From Bog-473 sp963730785 (GTDB lineage Bacteria > Actinomycetota > Acidimicrobiia > Acidimicrobiales > RAAP-2), in the NCBI GenBank assembly GCA_963730785.1, contig CAVSTF010000010.1, forward strand, positions 310,001 to 374,000: 64,000 nucleotides of DNA, given 5' to 3'. Each line of letters opens with the position of its first letter. Position 1 is the first letter of the stretch. Position numbers and translations under genes: made by a program. Shown in pieces: positions 47,242 through 59,514 of the stretch. The notes under the pieces are model-generated. The model was not told where the DNA came from. It saw only the letters and a list, made by a program, of their open reading frames with translations, and searched no databases.

Positions 47242-47263
47242 GAGAGACCGCTCATGAGAGAGA
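47238..47263 (+). repeat. Duplicated ATGAGAGAGA at the aroK-aroB junction
   Basis: ATGAGAGAGA at 47238-47247 and 47254-47263, period 16. The first copy contains the aroK stop; the second is the aroB start. Because 16 is not a multiple of three, only the second ATG is in the aroB frame. Confidence 0.7.
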
Positions 47264-48295
47264 TCAAGGTCGAACTGGGCGAGCGGTCCTACCCCGTGGT
47301 GATCGGTGACGGGGCTCGCTTCGCCCTGCCCGGTGTGCTGCCGGCTTCGGCCCAACGAGTGATGTTCGTCACCCAGCAGTCCGTGATCGACGCCGGCTGG
47401 CTCACTGATGTTGACCCGGGAGTGCCATTCGAGGTCAGCGTGCTACCCGATGGCGAAGCCCACAAGACGCTGGCCACCGTGGAAACGCTGAGTCGGACCT
47501 TGGCCGCCAACGGGCTGTCGCGGGCCGATGTCATCGTCGCCGTAGGCGGGGGCATCGTCACCGACGTGGCCGGGTTTGCCGCCGCCACCTTCCACCGGGG
47601 CATGCCGTACGTGAACATCGCCACCACACTCCTGGCCCAGGTGGACGCCGCCATCGGCGGCAAGACCGGAGTCAACCTGCCCGAGGGCAAGAACCTGGTC
47701 GGCGCCTTCTGGCAGCCGTCGGCCGTGCTGTGCGATACCGAGACCCTCACTTCCCTGCCGCCTCGCGAGTGGGCCTGCGGCAAGGGCGAGATGGCCAAGT
47801 ACGCCTTCCTGGGCCAGGCGCCACGAGCCCGACCAGGAGATGGAAGAGCAGGTGGCCCGGTGTGTGGCCATCAAGGCTGACGTGGTGGCCGCCGACGAAC
47901 GCGAGGGCGACCGCCGGATGGTCCTCAACTACGGCCACACCCTGGCCCACGCGCTGGAAGGTGCCGCCTTCGAGGAGCATCCGGACTGGGATCTGCGCCA
48001 CGGCGAGGCGGTGGCCATCGGCTTGATCTACGCCGCCTTGCTGGCCCAGCGCCTCGGCCGGATCGACGAGGCCCGGGTGGCCGAGCACCGAGCAGTGGTC
48101 GGGGCGTATGACCTGCCGTCGGCGCTGCCCGCTGGAGCGATCGCCGCCGAACTGGTGACCTTCATGGGTCGGGACAAGAAGGCACACCAGGACCTGACCT
48201 TCGTCCTGGACGGTCCCAACGGCGTCGAACCGGTGCATGGTGTGGCCGAGGCCGATGTCCTCGCTACCCTGGCTGACATGGGTGCCCTGCTATGA
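47254..48295 (+). CDS. aroB: AroB, 3-dehydroquinate synthase (one frame change)
   Basis: About 346 residues, NAD- and metal-dependent. DGEAHKTLATVETL, VAVGGGIVTDVAGFAAATFH, NIATTLLAQVDAAIGGKTGV and NLPEGKNLVGAFWQP are the NAD/substrate region; after a frame change near 47825 (one base extra) come EEQVARCVAIKADVV, MVLNYGHTLAHALE and WDLRHGEAVAIGLIYA with the metal-binding His residues. Ends by ATGA overlap with aroQ. Confidence 0.94.
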
Positions 48296-48735
48296 GTCTG
48301 ATCGTGTTGCTGTCAGGTCCCAACCTGAACCTGCTGGGTGAGCGCGAGCCGTCGATCTACGGCACCGCCACGTTGGCCGACCACGTGGCCCGAGCCGAGA
48401 AGGCGGCGGCGGCGCACGGCCTCACGCTCGAGCACGTGCAGTCCAACCATGAGGGCGACTTGGTCGGCGCGGTCCATGCCGCCCGGGGGCGGGCCGCCGC
48501 ACTGGTCATCAATGCCGGTGCCCTCAGCCACACCTCATGGTCCCTGCACGATGCGGTGGCTGCCTTCGATGGGCCCACCATCGAACTGCACCTGTCGAAC
48601 CCGGCCGGCCGTGAACCGTTCCGCCACACGTCCGTGTTGGCTCCGGTAGCCGCTGGCGTCATCGCCGGCTTCGGTGGCTTGGGTTACCAACTGGCCATCG
48701 ATGCGGTCGCCGAACTCTTGAAAGGAACCCCATGA
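48292..48735 (+). CDS. aroQ: AroQ, type II 3-dehydroquinate dehydratase
   Basis: 147 residues. Type II signature at the N-terminus GPNLNLLGEREPSIYGTATL with catalytic Tyr; QSNHEGDLVGAVHAARG; INAGALSHTSWSLHDAV; and IELHLSNPAGREPFRHTSVL with catalytic His. Intact, coupled to aroB and, by ATGA, to the peptidase gene. Confidence 0.95.
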   Translation: MSLIVLLSGPNLNLLGEREPSIYGTATLADHVARAEKAAAAHGLTLEHVQSNHEGDLVGAVHAARGRAAALVINAGALSHTSWSLHDAVAAFDGPTIELHLSNPAGREPFRHTSVLAPVAAGVIAGFGGLGYQLAIDAVAELLKGTP

Positions 48736-49835
48736 ACGCACTGCCCCCCATGTCGGTCGCCGGTCGGCTCGATGCGCTGCGGAACCGTTTCGATGACATT
48801 GAGGCCCTGGTGGTGACCACGCTGCCCAACGTGCGCTACCTGACCGGCTTCACCGGATCGGCCGCCGTCCTGGTGGTCACCGCCGACGGTGCGCTCCTCA
48901 CCACTGACGGTCGCTATCGAACCCAATCGGCCGAGCAGGTCGCGGCGGCCGGTGGCGTGGTTGATATCTCCATCGGCGGCATGGGCGACCAGCGGGCGGC
49001 CGTGGGTTCCTTCTTGTCGACCTCATCTCGCATCGGTTTGGAAGCCGACAACGTGACCTGGTCCGCCCAACGGGTGTGGGCCAACCTGCTGACGCAGGGC
49101 GAGCTGGTGCCGACCAGCAACGCGGTGGAGGCACTGCGTGAGGTGAAGGACGACGCCGAAATCGCCCGCATGGAACGGGCGGCGGCCATCGCCGACGCCG
49201 CGCTCTACGAGGTGCTGCCCATGATGTCTGAGGGCGTGACGGAGGAAGAGTTCGGCTTGGCCCTGGACACGGCCATGCGCCGGGGCGGCGCCGAGAGTGT
49301 GGCCTTCGAGACCATTGTGGCGGCGGGGGAGAACTCGGCCAAGCCGCACCATCACCCCGGATCCCGGCCCATCCGCATCGGCGATCCGGTGGTGGTCGAC
49401 TTCGGTGCCACCTACGAGGGCTACCGCTCCGACATGACCCGTACCTTCTGCGTCGGCGCTGAGCCGACGGGCGACATGGCCCGGGTCTTCGCCGTGGTTG
49501 GGGCCTCGCAGGCGGCCGGCGCCGCCGCCGTGCGTCCCGGGGTCTCCACCAAATCGATCGACGACGTGTGCCGCGAGATCATCGCCGAGGCGGGCTGGGC
49601 CGACCGTTTCGAGCACGGGACCGGGCATGGCGTCGGGCTCGATATCCACGAGGCCCCCACCGTCTCCCAGCTGGGCACTGCTATCCTCGCTCCCGGTTTC
49701 GTTGTCACCGTTGAGCCCGGTGTCTACCTCCCGGGCACGGGCGGCGTTCGCGTCGAAGACACCTTGGTGGTGACCGAGGACGGAGCCCGGGCCCTGACCC
49801 GCTTCACAAAGGACATACATGGCAGTCTCAACTAA
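48732..49835 (+). CDS. M24-family Xaa-Pro aminopeptidase-like peptidase
   Basis: 367 residues with creatinase-like N-terminal domain (PNVRYLTGFTGSAAVLVVTA, DGRYRTQSAEQ) and a pita-bread catalytic domain. Metal ligands are in VVVDFGATYEGYRSDMTRTF, the His in EHGTGHGVGLDIHEAP, the Glu in VVTVEPGVYLPGTGGVRVED. This gene commonly lies between aroQ and efp in Gram-positive bacteria. Its last 17 nt overlap efp. Confidence 0.93.
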   Translation: MNALPPMSVAGRLDALRNRFDDIEALVVTTLPNVRYLTGFTGSAAVLVVTADGALLTTDGRYRTQSAEQVAAAGGVVDISIGGMGDQRAAVGSFLSTSSRIGLEADNVTWSAQRVWANLLTQGELVPTSNAVEALREVKDDAEIARMERAAAIADAALYEVLPMMSEGVTEEEFGLALDTAMRRGGAESVAFETIVAAGENSAKPHHHPGSRPIRIGDPVVVDFGATYEGYRSDMTRTFCVGAEPTGDMARVFAVVGASQAAGAAAVRPGVSTKSIDDVCREIIAEAGWADRFEHGTGHGVGLDIHEAPTVSQLGTAILAPGFVVTVEPGVYLPGTGGVRVEDTLVVTEDGARALTRFTKDIHGSLN

Positions 49836-50379
49836 CGACCTGAAGAACGGCATGGGCCTCAACCTGCCCGAGGGCCTGTTCACGGTGGTCGAGTTCCAGC
49901 ACGTCAAGCCGGGCAAGGGTGGCGCCTTCGTGCGCACCAAGCTCAAGAACGTGCGCAGCGGCGCCGTCATTGAGCGCACCTACCGGGCCGACGAGAAGCT
50001 GGACCAGGCCATCATCGACAAGCGCGACATGCAGTTCCTCTACCGCGACGGCTCGGACTATGTCTTCATGGACACCGTCAGTTACGACCAGATGAACGCC
50101 GCGCCCGATCTGTTGGGCACCGCGCCCGACTATCTGAAGGAGGGCGACGCCGTCAACCTGCAGATGTACGACGGCGAGATCGTCGGCGTCGAACTGCCGG
50201 CCTCCGTCGAGCTCAAGGTGACCGAAACCGAGCCCGGTGAAAAGGGCGACCGTGTGTCGGGGGCCCGCAAGCCGGCCACCATGGAGACGGGCCTGGTCAT
50301 TCAGGTGCCGCTGTTCGTGAACATCGGCGATGCCATCAAGGTCGACACCCGCAGCGGCGAGTATCTGACGCGGGCTTGA
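49819..50379 (+). CDS. efp: EF-P, translation elongation factor P
   Basis: 186 residues, three beta-barrel domains; relieves ribosome stalling at polyproline. N-terminal NDLKNGMGLNLPEGLFTVVE and the tip loop KPGKGGAFVRTKLKN with the Lys that is modified in some bacteria; C-terminal GLVIQVPLFVNIGDAIKVDT. AAAGGA lies before the ATG. The RDD protein and the tail protein at 9538 in this window are proline-rich potential clients. Confidence 0.95.
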   Translation: MAVSTNDLKNGMGLNLPEGLFTVVEFQHVKPGKGGAFVRTKLKNVRSGAVIERTYRADEKLDQAIIDKRDMQFLYRDGSDYVFMDTVSYDQMNAAPDLLGTAPDYLKEGDAVNLQMYDGEIVGVELPASVELKVTETEPGEKGDRVSGARKPATMETGLVIQVPLFVNIGDAIKVDTRSGEYLTRA

Positions 50380-50795
50380 GTTCGTCCCCCGTGACGGACT
50401 CGGGCGCCCCGCGCCACCAGCAGCGCGAGCGCGCGTTGTCGTTGCTCTATGAAGCGGAGTTGAAGGGCCAGAGCCCTATCAAGGTGATGGACGATCTGGC
50501 CGTGGCGCCCGACGACTTCGTGTGGACCCTCATTGAGGGCACCGTGGTCACCCGGGACGACGCCGAGCGACGCATTGCCGACGCCTCGGTGGGCTGGCCA
50601 CTCGATCGCATGGCCGTCATCGACCGCCTGGTCCTGCGCTTGGCCGTGTCCGAGCTGCTCGACCCCGACGGCGCACCGATGGCCGTGGTCATTGACGAAG
50701 CGGTGGAGCTGGCCAAGACCTATTCGACCGACGACTCCGGATCGTTCGTCAATGGGATTCTGTCCACCATCGCCGCCGAGGTCCGTCCGGTCTGA
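50376..50795 (+). CDS. nusB: NusB, transcription antitermination factor
   Basis: 139 residues, all helical. RHQQRERALSLLYEAELKGQ, WPLDRMAVIDRLVLRLAVSE and AVVIDEAVELAKTYSTDDSG then FVNGILSTIA are family hallmarks. The TTG at 50376 overlaps the efp stop (TTGA); GTG 50391 is an alternative. Usually follows efp. Convergent with the small membrane protein gene 3 bp away. Confidence 0.93.
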   Translation: MSSSPVTDSGAPRHQQRERALSLLYEAELKGQSPIKVMDDLAVAPDDFVWTLIEGTVVTRDDAERRIADASVGWPLDRMAVIDRLVLRLAVSELLDPDGAPMAVVIDEAVELAKTYSTDDSGSFVNGILSTIAAEVRPV

Positions 50796-50798
50796 CGA

Positions 50799-51065
50799 TC
50801 AGGCCACCTGGTGTGGACTCTGTTCAGCATCGAGCATCAACTTCCACTGCGGCATCTGGTAGGCGAGGAAACCGATCAGTCCGGCCAGGGTGAAGAGGGA
50901 GGCTCCCCACCAGAAGCCGTAGGCGCAGAGAATGACACCGAGGACTACCAACCAGAGCGCAACCAACCCGCGTACGGCTGCGAACATTTTCACGTGGCGC
51001 CACTCGTACTTCGGGACCAGGCGACGTACGACGGACGGAACGGTCGTGGCTGGATGTTGCGGCAT
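50799..51065 (-). CDS. Small membrane protein, 88 aa
   Basis: Two adjacent membrane helices (FAAVRGLVALWLVVLGVILC and FWWGASLFTLAGLIGFLAYQ) after a basic N-terminus, with a short hydrophilic tail. No family recognised. AGGGAG lies 6 nt before the ATG at 51065, so this start is preferred to the ATG at 51071. Divergent from pyrR. Confidence 0.65.
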   Translation of the reverse strand: MPQHPATTVPSVVRRLVPKYEWRHVKMFAAVRGLVALWLVVLGVILCAYGFWWGASLFTLAGLIGFLAYQMPQWKLMLDAEQSPHQVA

Positions 51066-51153
51066 GGACATCTCCCTTCATCCGAGTGCTCGGATGCGGG
51101 CGCCCGCTCCATCTTCCCACCCTGAGTTCGGTCCGGCGCGGCGCCACCCGCGA

Positions 51154-51159
51154 TAGAGT
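51154..51159 (+). promoter_or_regulatory. -10 box of the pyr operon
   Basis: TAGAGT; predicted transcription start near 51166, giving a leader of about 47 nt that contains the PyrR-type hairpin. No convincing -35. Confidence 0.45.
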
Positions 51160-51176
51160 GTCCATCTGACCGTGAA

Positions 51177-51196
51177 GTGAGTCCCGTGAGGCTCAC
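51177..51196 (+). promoter_or_regulatory. PyrR-binding leader hairpin
   Basis: Stem GTGAG (51177-51181) / CTCAC (51192-51196) with loop TCCCGTGAGG. The segment AGTCCCGTGAGGCT at 51180-51193 fits the PyrR binding-loop consensus ARUCCNGNGAGGYU. It ends 7 nt before the AGGAGGAG ribosome binding site of pyrR. No terminator/antiterminator pair is seen, so PyrR bound to UMP/UTP would act on translation initiation, as described for mycobacteria. Confidence 0.75.
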
Positions 51197-51212
51197 ACGG
51201 ACAGGAGGAGCA

Positions 51213-51783
51213 GTGGCCGAACGCGAACGCAGTCAGTACGCGACCGCTCGGTGGCGTATTTGTGGCCCACTCCCAAGTCCTTTCCGCCGCTGACGTGCAG
51301 CGCGCCCTGACGCGCATGGCGCACGAGGTGGTGGAGCGCAACGGCGGGGTCGAGGACATCGTCCTGGTCGGCCTGCAGACCGGCGGGGTCCCGCTCACCG
51401 GACAGATGGCGGCTCACCTGCTGCAGATCGAAGGGGTCGAAGTGCCGGTTGGCACCCTCGACGTGGCCTTTTACCGCGACGACATCGGCCTGCGCCCCGT
51501 GTTGCCCGAAGCGGTGACCAATATCCCGTGCGATCTGGCCGGCCGGGTGGTCGTGCTGGTCGACGACGTGCTGTTCACCGGGCGCACCATTCGGGCTGCG
51601 CTGAACGCGCTGAATGACTTCGGCCGAGCCCGATCGGTCCAGCTGGCCGTCATGGTGGACCGGGGCCATCGGGAACTGCCCATCCGACCGGACTACGTGG
51701 GCAAGAACCTGCCCACTCGCCGCGAGGAGATGGTCGACGTCGGTGAAGACGGCGTGTGGATCGGGACGCTGGAGAACCGATGA
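51213..51783 (+). CDS. pyrR: PyrR, pyrimidine operon regulator/uracil phosphoribosyltransferase (one frame change)
   Basis: About 189 residues. VLSAADVQRALTRMAHEVVE, DIVLVGLQTGGVPLTGQMAA, DVAFYRDDIGL, the PRPP-binding loop VVVLVDDVLFTGRTIRAALN and DRGHRELPIRPDYVGKN are characteristic. The frame changes between 51225 and 51262 in the N-terminal tail; a GTG at 51262 in the main frame is an alternative start, but AGGAGGAG precedes only 51213. PyrR binds the leader RNA immediately upstream. Stop overlaps pyrB. Confidence 0.92.
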
Positions 51784-52763
51784 ACCGACCCCAGCATCTG
51801 CTCTCCGTGGCCGACCTCGATGTCGATGGCATCGCCGAGGTCCTCCGAGTGGCCGAAGCCTTTGCCGAAGTCGAGCGTCGCGCCGTACCCAAGGTGCCGA
51901 CGCTGCGGGGCAAGGTGGTGGCCACCCTCTTCTTCGAAGAGTCCACCCGCACCCGGCTTTCCTTCGAGACCGCAGCCAAGCGCCTGTCGGCCGACGTGCT
52001 CTCCCTGGCCGTGGCCAGCTCGTCGGTCAAGAAGGGCGAGTCACTCCGCGACACGGTCGAAACGGTGGAGGCGCTGGGCATCGACGCGTTGATCATTCGG
52101 CACTCGTCATCGGGGGCGCCGCACCAGGTGGCCCGCTGGGCCACTCGAGCCAAGGTCATCAATGCCGGTGATGGCTGGCACGAACATCCGACGCAGGCCC
52201 TCTTGGACTGTTTCACCGTGCGCCAGGTCTTGGCCGAGCGCAAGGGTGCCGCACCCGAAGAACTGGGCATCGATTGCTTCGATGGCCTGCGGGTCCTGAT
52301 TGTGGGCGACATCAGCCACAGCCGGGTGGCTCGGTCCGAAGTGCTGGCCTACAGCGCCCTCGGAGCCAAGGTCACCCTTTGTGCGCCGGGCAGCCTGCTC
52401 CCACCCTCACTCGAGGGCTGGCCCGTCACCGTGGCCACCGATTTCGATACCGCCCTGGGCGACGCCGACGTTGTCTCCCTCCTCCGCCTCCAGGCCGAGC
52501 GGGGGAGTGGCTCCTTCGTGCCCAGCCTCCGCGAGTACACCGCCGGCTGGGGACTGACCTCTCGTCGGGTCAAGTTGCTGACCGACGACGCCATCGTCAC
52601 CCACCCCGGGCCGATGGTCCGAGGGGTCGAGATCGCCTCCGATGTGGCCGACCTGCCCAGGACCGTGGTCACCCAACAGGTCACCAACGGGGTGGCGGTG
52701 CGCATGGCCATCCTCTTTCTCATGCTGGGCGGGGAATGGCCGGGAGAGGATTCGCATGGCTGA
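51780..52763 (+). CDS. pyrB: PyrB, aspartate carbamoyltransferase catalytic subunit
   Basis: 327 residues; forms carbamoyl-aspartate. Carbamoyl-phosphate site FFEESTRTRLSFETAAKRL, SSSVKKGESLRDTVETVEAL (the 80s loop), IIRHSSSGAPH, INAGDGWHEHPTQALLDCFT, VGDISHSRVARS and THPGPMVRGVEI. Intact; no pyrI regulatory chain nearby. ATGA coupling with pyrR; overlaps pyrC by 8 nt. Confidence 0.95.
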   Translation: MNRPQHLLSVADLDVDGIAEVLRVAEAFAEVERRAVPKVPTLRGKVVATLFFEESTRTRLSFETAAKRLSADVLSLAVASSSVKKGESLRDTVETVEALGIDALIIRHSSSGAPHQVARWATRAKVINAGDGWHEHPTQALLDCFTVRQVLAERKGAAPEELGIDCFDGLRVLIVGDISHSRVARSEVLAYSALGAKVTLCAPGSLLPPSLEGWPVTVATDFDTALGDADVVSLLRLQAERGSGSFVPSLREYTAGWGLTSRRVKLLTDDAIVTHPGPMVRGVEIASDVADLPRTVVTQQVTNGVAVRMAILFLMLGGEWPGEDSHG

Positions 52764-54121
52764 CGTCAAGAACACAGCTGAGGCCAAGAACACAGCTGAG
52801 GCCAAGATCACGATGGTCATTTCGGGTGGATCGGTGGTCTCGCCCGACGGCGTACGCCGGGCCGACCTGGCGCTGGCCGGCGACGTGGTGGTCGAGCTCT
52901 CGGACACCATCACCGCGCCCAAAGGTGCCGTCGTCCTAGATGCCACCGGCTGCTTGGTCAGCCCGGGTTTGGTGGATCTGCACACGCATCTACGCCAGCC
53001 CGGTCGCGAGGAAGCCGAGACGATTGAGACCGGCGCCCGGGCCGCCGCGCTCGGGGGCTACACCGCCGTGGTGGCCATGCCCAACACCGAACCGGCCATC
53101 GATTCAGCCGGGGTGGCCCGAGACGTACTGGCCTGGGGCCGCACGGCCATGGCCGAGGTTGCCGTGGCCGGTGCCATCACCGGAGCTCGGGCCGGCAAGG
53201 TGATGGCCCCCATTGGTGAACTGGCCGAACTCGGCATTGTCTTGTTCACCGATGATGGCGCCGGGGTGCAGGACGGCACGCTCATGCGCCGGGCGCTGGA
53301 CTACGCCAAGGGCATCGGGGTCACGCTGGCGCAGCATTGCGAAGACGAATGCCTCTCGGCCGGCGGTGCCATGCATGAGGGCTGCTGGTCCAGCCGGTTG
53401 GGTCTGCCCGGGATTCCGGCGGCGGCCGAGGAGTCGATGGTGGCCCGCGATATTCAGCTGGTCCGCCTCACCGGCGCTCCGCTGCACTTCCTGCACCTCT
53501 CCACCGCCGGCTCGGTCGAGTTGGTCCGCCAGGCCAAGGCGGAGGGGCTGCCCGTGACCGCCGAGGCCGCACCGCATCACCTGCTGCTGACCCATGCGTT
53601 GGTGGAGGGCTATGACCCGGTGTTCAAGGTCAACCCACCGCTGCGCACCGACGAGGACGTGACCGCCGTCATCGCCGGGTTGGTCGACGGCACCATTGAT
53701 GCCATCGCCACCGATCACGCCCCCCACGCCCCCGAGGCCAAGGACGTGCCCTTCGATCAGGCGCCTCCCGGCATGCTCGGACTCCAGACCGCGCTGCCCA
53801 TCGCCTGGCAGGTGCTCTCGCCGCACCTCGACGCCGGAACGAATCTTCGCCCTGCTCAGTTGGCAGCCGGCCGCCATCGCCCGCCTCCGAGCCGAGGACG
53901 AGCGCCGAGGGGGTCACAGCGCGCAGGGCGGCCCATTGGTCGCCGGAGCGACGGCCAACCTGTGCGTCTTCGATCCCAACGGCGTGACCGAGGTCGACCC
54001 CGGCCGGCTGGCCAGTCGCAGTCGCAACACGCCCTACGCCGGTCGCACCTTCACCGGTGCGGTGCGGCACACCGTGCTGCGGGGCGAAGCAGTCGTTATC
54101 AATGGAGAGGCGCAACGATGA
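52756..54121 (+). CDS. pyrC: PyrC, dihydroorotase (one frame change)
   Basis: About 454 residues, metallo-amidohydrolase. Metal ligands in VDLHTHLRQPG, QHCEDECLS, FLHLSTAGSVELV and ATDHAPH; substrate region VKVNPPLRTDEDV. The frame changes near 53840 (one base extra), after which ALLSWQPAAIARL, ATANLCVFDPN and NTPYAGRTFTGAVRHTVLRG complete the protein, ending TGA 54119-54121 over the carA ATG. GGGAGAGGA precedes the start. Residues 5-16 are KNTAEA twice, from an 18-bp tandem repeat. Confidence 0.93.
52768..52803 (+). repeat. 18-bp tandem repeat in the pyrC N-terminus
   Basis: Two exact copies of AAGAACACAGCTGAGGCC (52768-52785, 52786-52803), encoding KNTAEA-KNTAEA before the first beta strand of dihydroorotase. 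In frame, so it lengthens a tail without harm. Confidence 0.85.
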
Positions 54122-55230
54122 GTCCGCCCACACCGCACGACGAGCGTCCGCTGGCTCACCTGGTCACGGCCGACGGCACCGTGTTCGCCGGCGAAGCAGC
54201 GGGAGCGTCCCGTCCCATCGTCACCGGCGAACTGGTCTTCAATACGGCCATGAGCGGTTACCAGGAGGTCATCACCGACCCCTCCTACGCCGGCCAAGTC
54301 ATTGCCTTCACCAGCACGCACATCGGCAACTACGGCACCAACGTGGAAGACGACGAGTCCGCCATCCCGCGCTGCGACGGCGTCGTGGTGCGTGACCTGA
54401 CCACCGTCCCTTCGAACTGGCGCTCCACCGAAGGACTCGAAGCGTTTCTGATCCGTCACGGCATCGCCGCGCTGACCGGGGTCGATACCCGGCGCATGAC
54501 GCGCTACGTGCGCGGCGTCGGCGCCGTGCCGTGCGCCTTCGGTACCGCCTCGGTCGAGGAGTTGCAGCACGCGGCGGCGGCAGCGACCGGCACCGACGGC
54601 ATCGACCTGGTGACCGGCATCAGCCGCACCGAGATGTCCACCTTCGGCGACGGGCCGACCCGGATTGTCGCCTTCGACTTCGGCGTCAAGGCCACCATGA
54701 TCCGCCAGCTGACCGAGTTGGGCACCGTCATTGTCGTACCGGCGGGGACCACGGCCGCCGAAGTGGAAGCCCTGCGTCCCGACGGCGTGTTTCTCTCCAA
54801 CGGCCCGGGCGATCCTGCCGCGCTAGCGGGACCGGTGGCCACCATCGCCGACCTCATCGGCCAGGTACCGATCTTCGGCATCTGTCTCGGCCACCAACTG
54901 CTGGCCACCGCGTTGGGTGGCTCGACCTACAAGTTGCCCTTCGGCCATCACGGGGCCAATCACCCGGTGCAGCGTCTGTCGACCGGCGTGGTCGAGATCA
55001 CCAGCCAGAACCACAACTACGCGGTGACGGCCGGTTCGGTGCCCGAGGCCGAAGTGACCCACGTGAATCTGAACGACGGGGTGATTGAGGGCATCCGGTC
55101 GCTGCGGGCCAACGCCTTCTCTGTCCAGTACCACCCCGAAGCCGCTCCCGGCCCCCATGACGCCCGCTACCTCTTCGCCGAGTTCCGCGCCGCCATGGCT
55201 CAGGCCGCCACCAGTCCGAGCGCTCGCTGA
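54118..55230 (+). CDS. carA: CarA, carbamoyl phosphate synthase small subunit
   Basis: 370 residues. N-terminal domain LVTADGTVFAGEAAG, FNTAMSGYQEVITDPSYAGQ, TSTHIGNYG; C-terminal class I glutaminase with DFGVKATMIRQL, SNGPGDPAAL, nucleophile Cys in FGICLGHQLLATALGG and His/Glu in VQYHPEAAPGP. Supplies ammonia to CarB. The raw frame is open upstream through pyrC, but the ATGA junction marks the start. Confidence 0.95.
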   Translation: MSPPTPHDERPLAHLVTADGTVFAGEAAGASRPIVTGELVFNTAMSGYQEVITDPSYAGQVIAFTSTHIGNYGTNVEDDESAIPRCDGVVVRDLTTVPSNWRSTEGLEAFLIRHGIAALTGVDTRRMTRYVRGVGAVPCAFGTASVEELQHAAAAATGTDGIDLVTGISRTEMSTFGDGPTRIVAFDFGVKATMIRQLTELGTVIVVPAGTTAAEVEALRPDGVFLSNGPGDPAALAGPVATIADLIGQVPIFGICLGHQLLATALGGSTYKLPFGHHGANHPVQRLSTGVVEITSQNHNYAVTAGSVPEAEVTHVNLNDGVIEGIRSLRANAFSVQYHPEAAPGPHDARYLFAEFRAAMAQAATSPSAR

Positions 55231-55255
55231 GCGCCGGGGAATAAGGGACCGAACC

Positions 55256-58557
<3,302 letters not shown>

Positions 58558-58558
<1 letters not shown>

Positions 58559-59514
58559 TGGCCAGGGGCGGCGCCGATCTCACCACGCAGGTGGGCTCCG
58601 TTCGTTTGCCCAATCCGATCATGACGGCCTCGGGCACGTCGGGTCACGGCATTGAACTGGCGGACTACGGCGACCTCTCGTCGTTGGGTGCCGTCGTGGT
58701 GAAGTCACTCTCGGTGCGGCCCTGGCCCGGCAACGCGGCACCCCGAGTGCACGAGGTCGGCGTCGGCATGCTCAACAGCGTGGGCCTGCAGGGTCCCGGA
58801 CTGGCGGCGTGGTTGGCGCAGGATCTCCCGGCGCTCACCGCTGCCGGGGCTCGGGTGGTGGTCAGCATCTGGGGCCAGAGCGTGGACGACTACGCCGCCG
58901 CCGCCGCCCAGTTGTCCGAGGCGGTGCGCGCACCCGGCGGTTCAAGCACCATCGCCGCCGTGGAAGTCAACGTGAGCTGTCCCAACGTGGAGGACCGTTC
59001 CCGCATGTTCTCCCACTCGGCTGCCGCCACGGCCGCCGTGCTGGGAGTGACCGAATGCGGCCTGCCCCGCTGGGCCAAGTTGAGTCCCAACGTGCCCAAT
59101 ATTGTGGAGATCGCCGGGGCCGCACTCGAGGCGGGTGCCGAAGGGCTGACGCTGACCAACACCTTGCTCGGTTTGGCCCTGCACCCCGAGACCGGACTGC
59201 CCCGCTTGGGCGCCGGTGGCGGGGGATTGTCGGGACCGGTTGTGCATCCGGTCGCCGTGAGGGCCGTGTGGGAATGCCGGGGGGCCTACCCCGAGGCGGC
59301 CATCATCGGTGTCGGGGGAGTGGCCTCGGCTGGTGACGCCGTGGAGTTCTTGCAGGCCGGGGCCGATGCCGTCCAGGTGGGCACCGCCACCTTCCGGGAT
59401 CCACGGGCGCCGTGGCAGGTGCTGCGTCAGCTCGACCGCTGGTGTCGCCGACGAGGCACCACGGTGCAACAACTTCGAACCGAGGCCAGGCAGCGACGAA
59501 AGGAAGGGTCATGA
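58558..59514 (+). CDS. pyrD: PyrD, class 1B-like dihydroorotate dehydrogenase
   Basis: 318 residues, FMN enzyme oxidising dihydroorotate. PNPIMTASGTSGHGIELADY, AVVVKSLSVRPWPGN, HEVGVGMLNSVGLQGPG, catalytic Cys in VEVNVSCPNVEDR, LSPNVPNIVEIA and IIGVGGVASAGDAVEFLQAG. The Cys base marks class 1; class 1B enzymes pass electrons through PyrK, but no pyrK-like gene is seen beside it. Followed by pyrF with overlap. Confidence 0.93.

Noticed and set aside
52642..55230. A PyrC-CarA fusion protein in one open frame
   Set aside because: The frame between about 53850 and 54118 is nonsense; the real PyrC C-terminus continues in another frame and ends with TGA overlapping the carA ATG.
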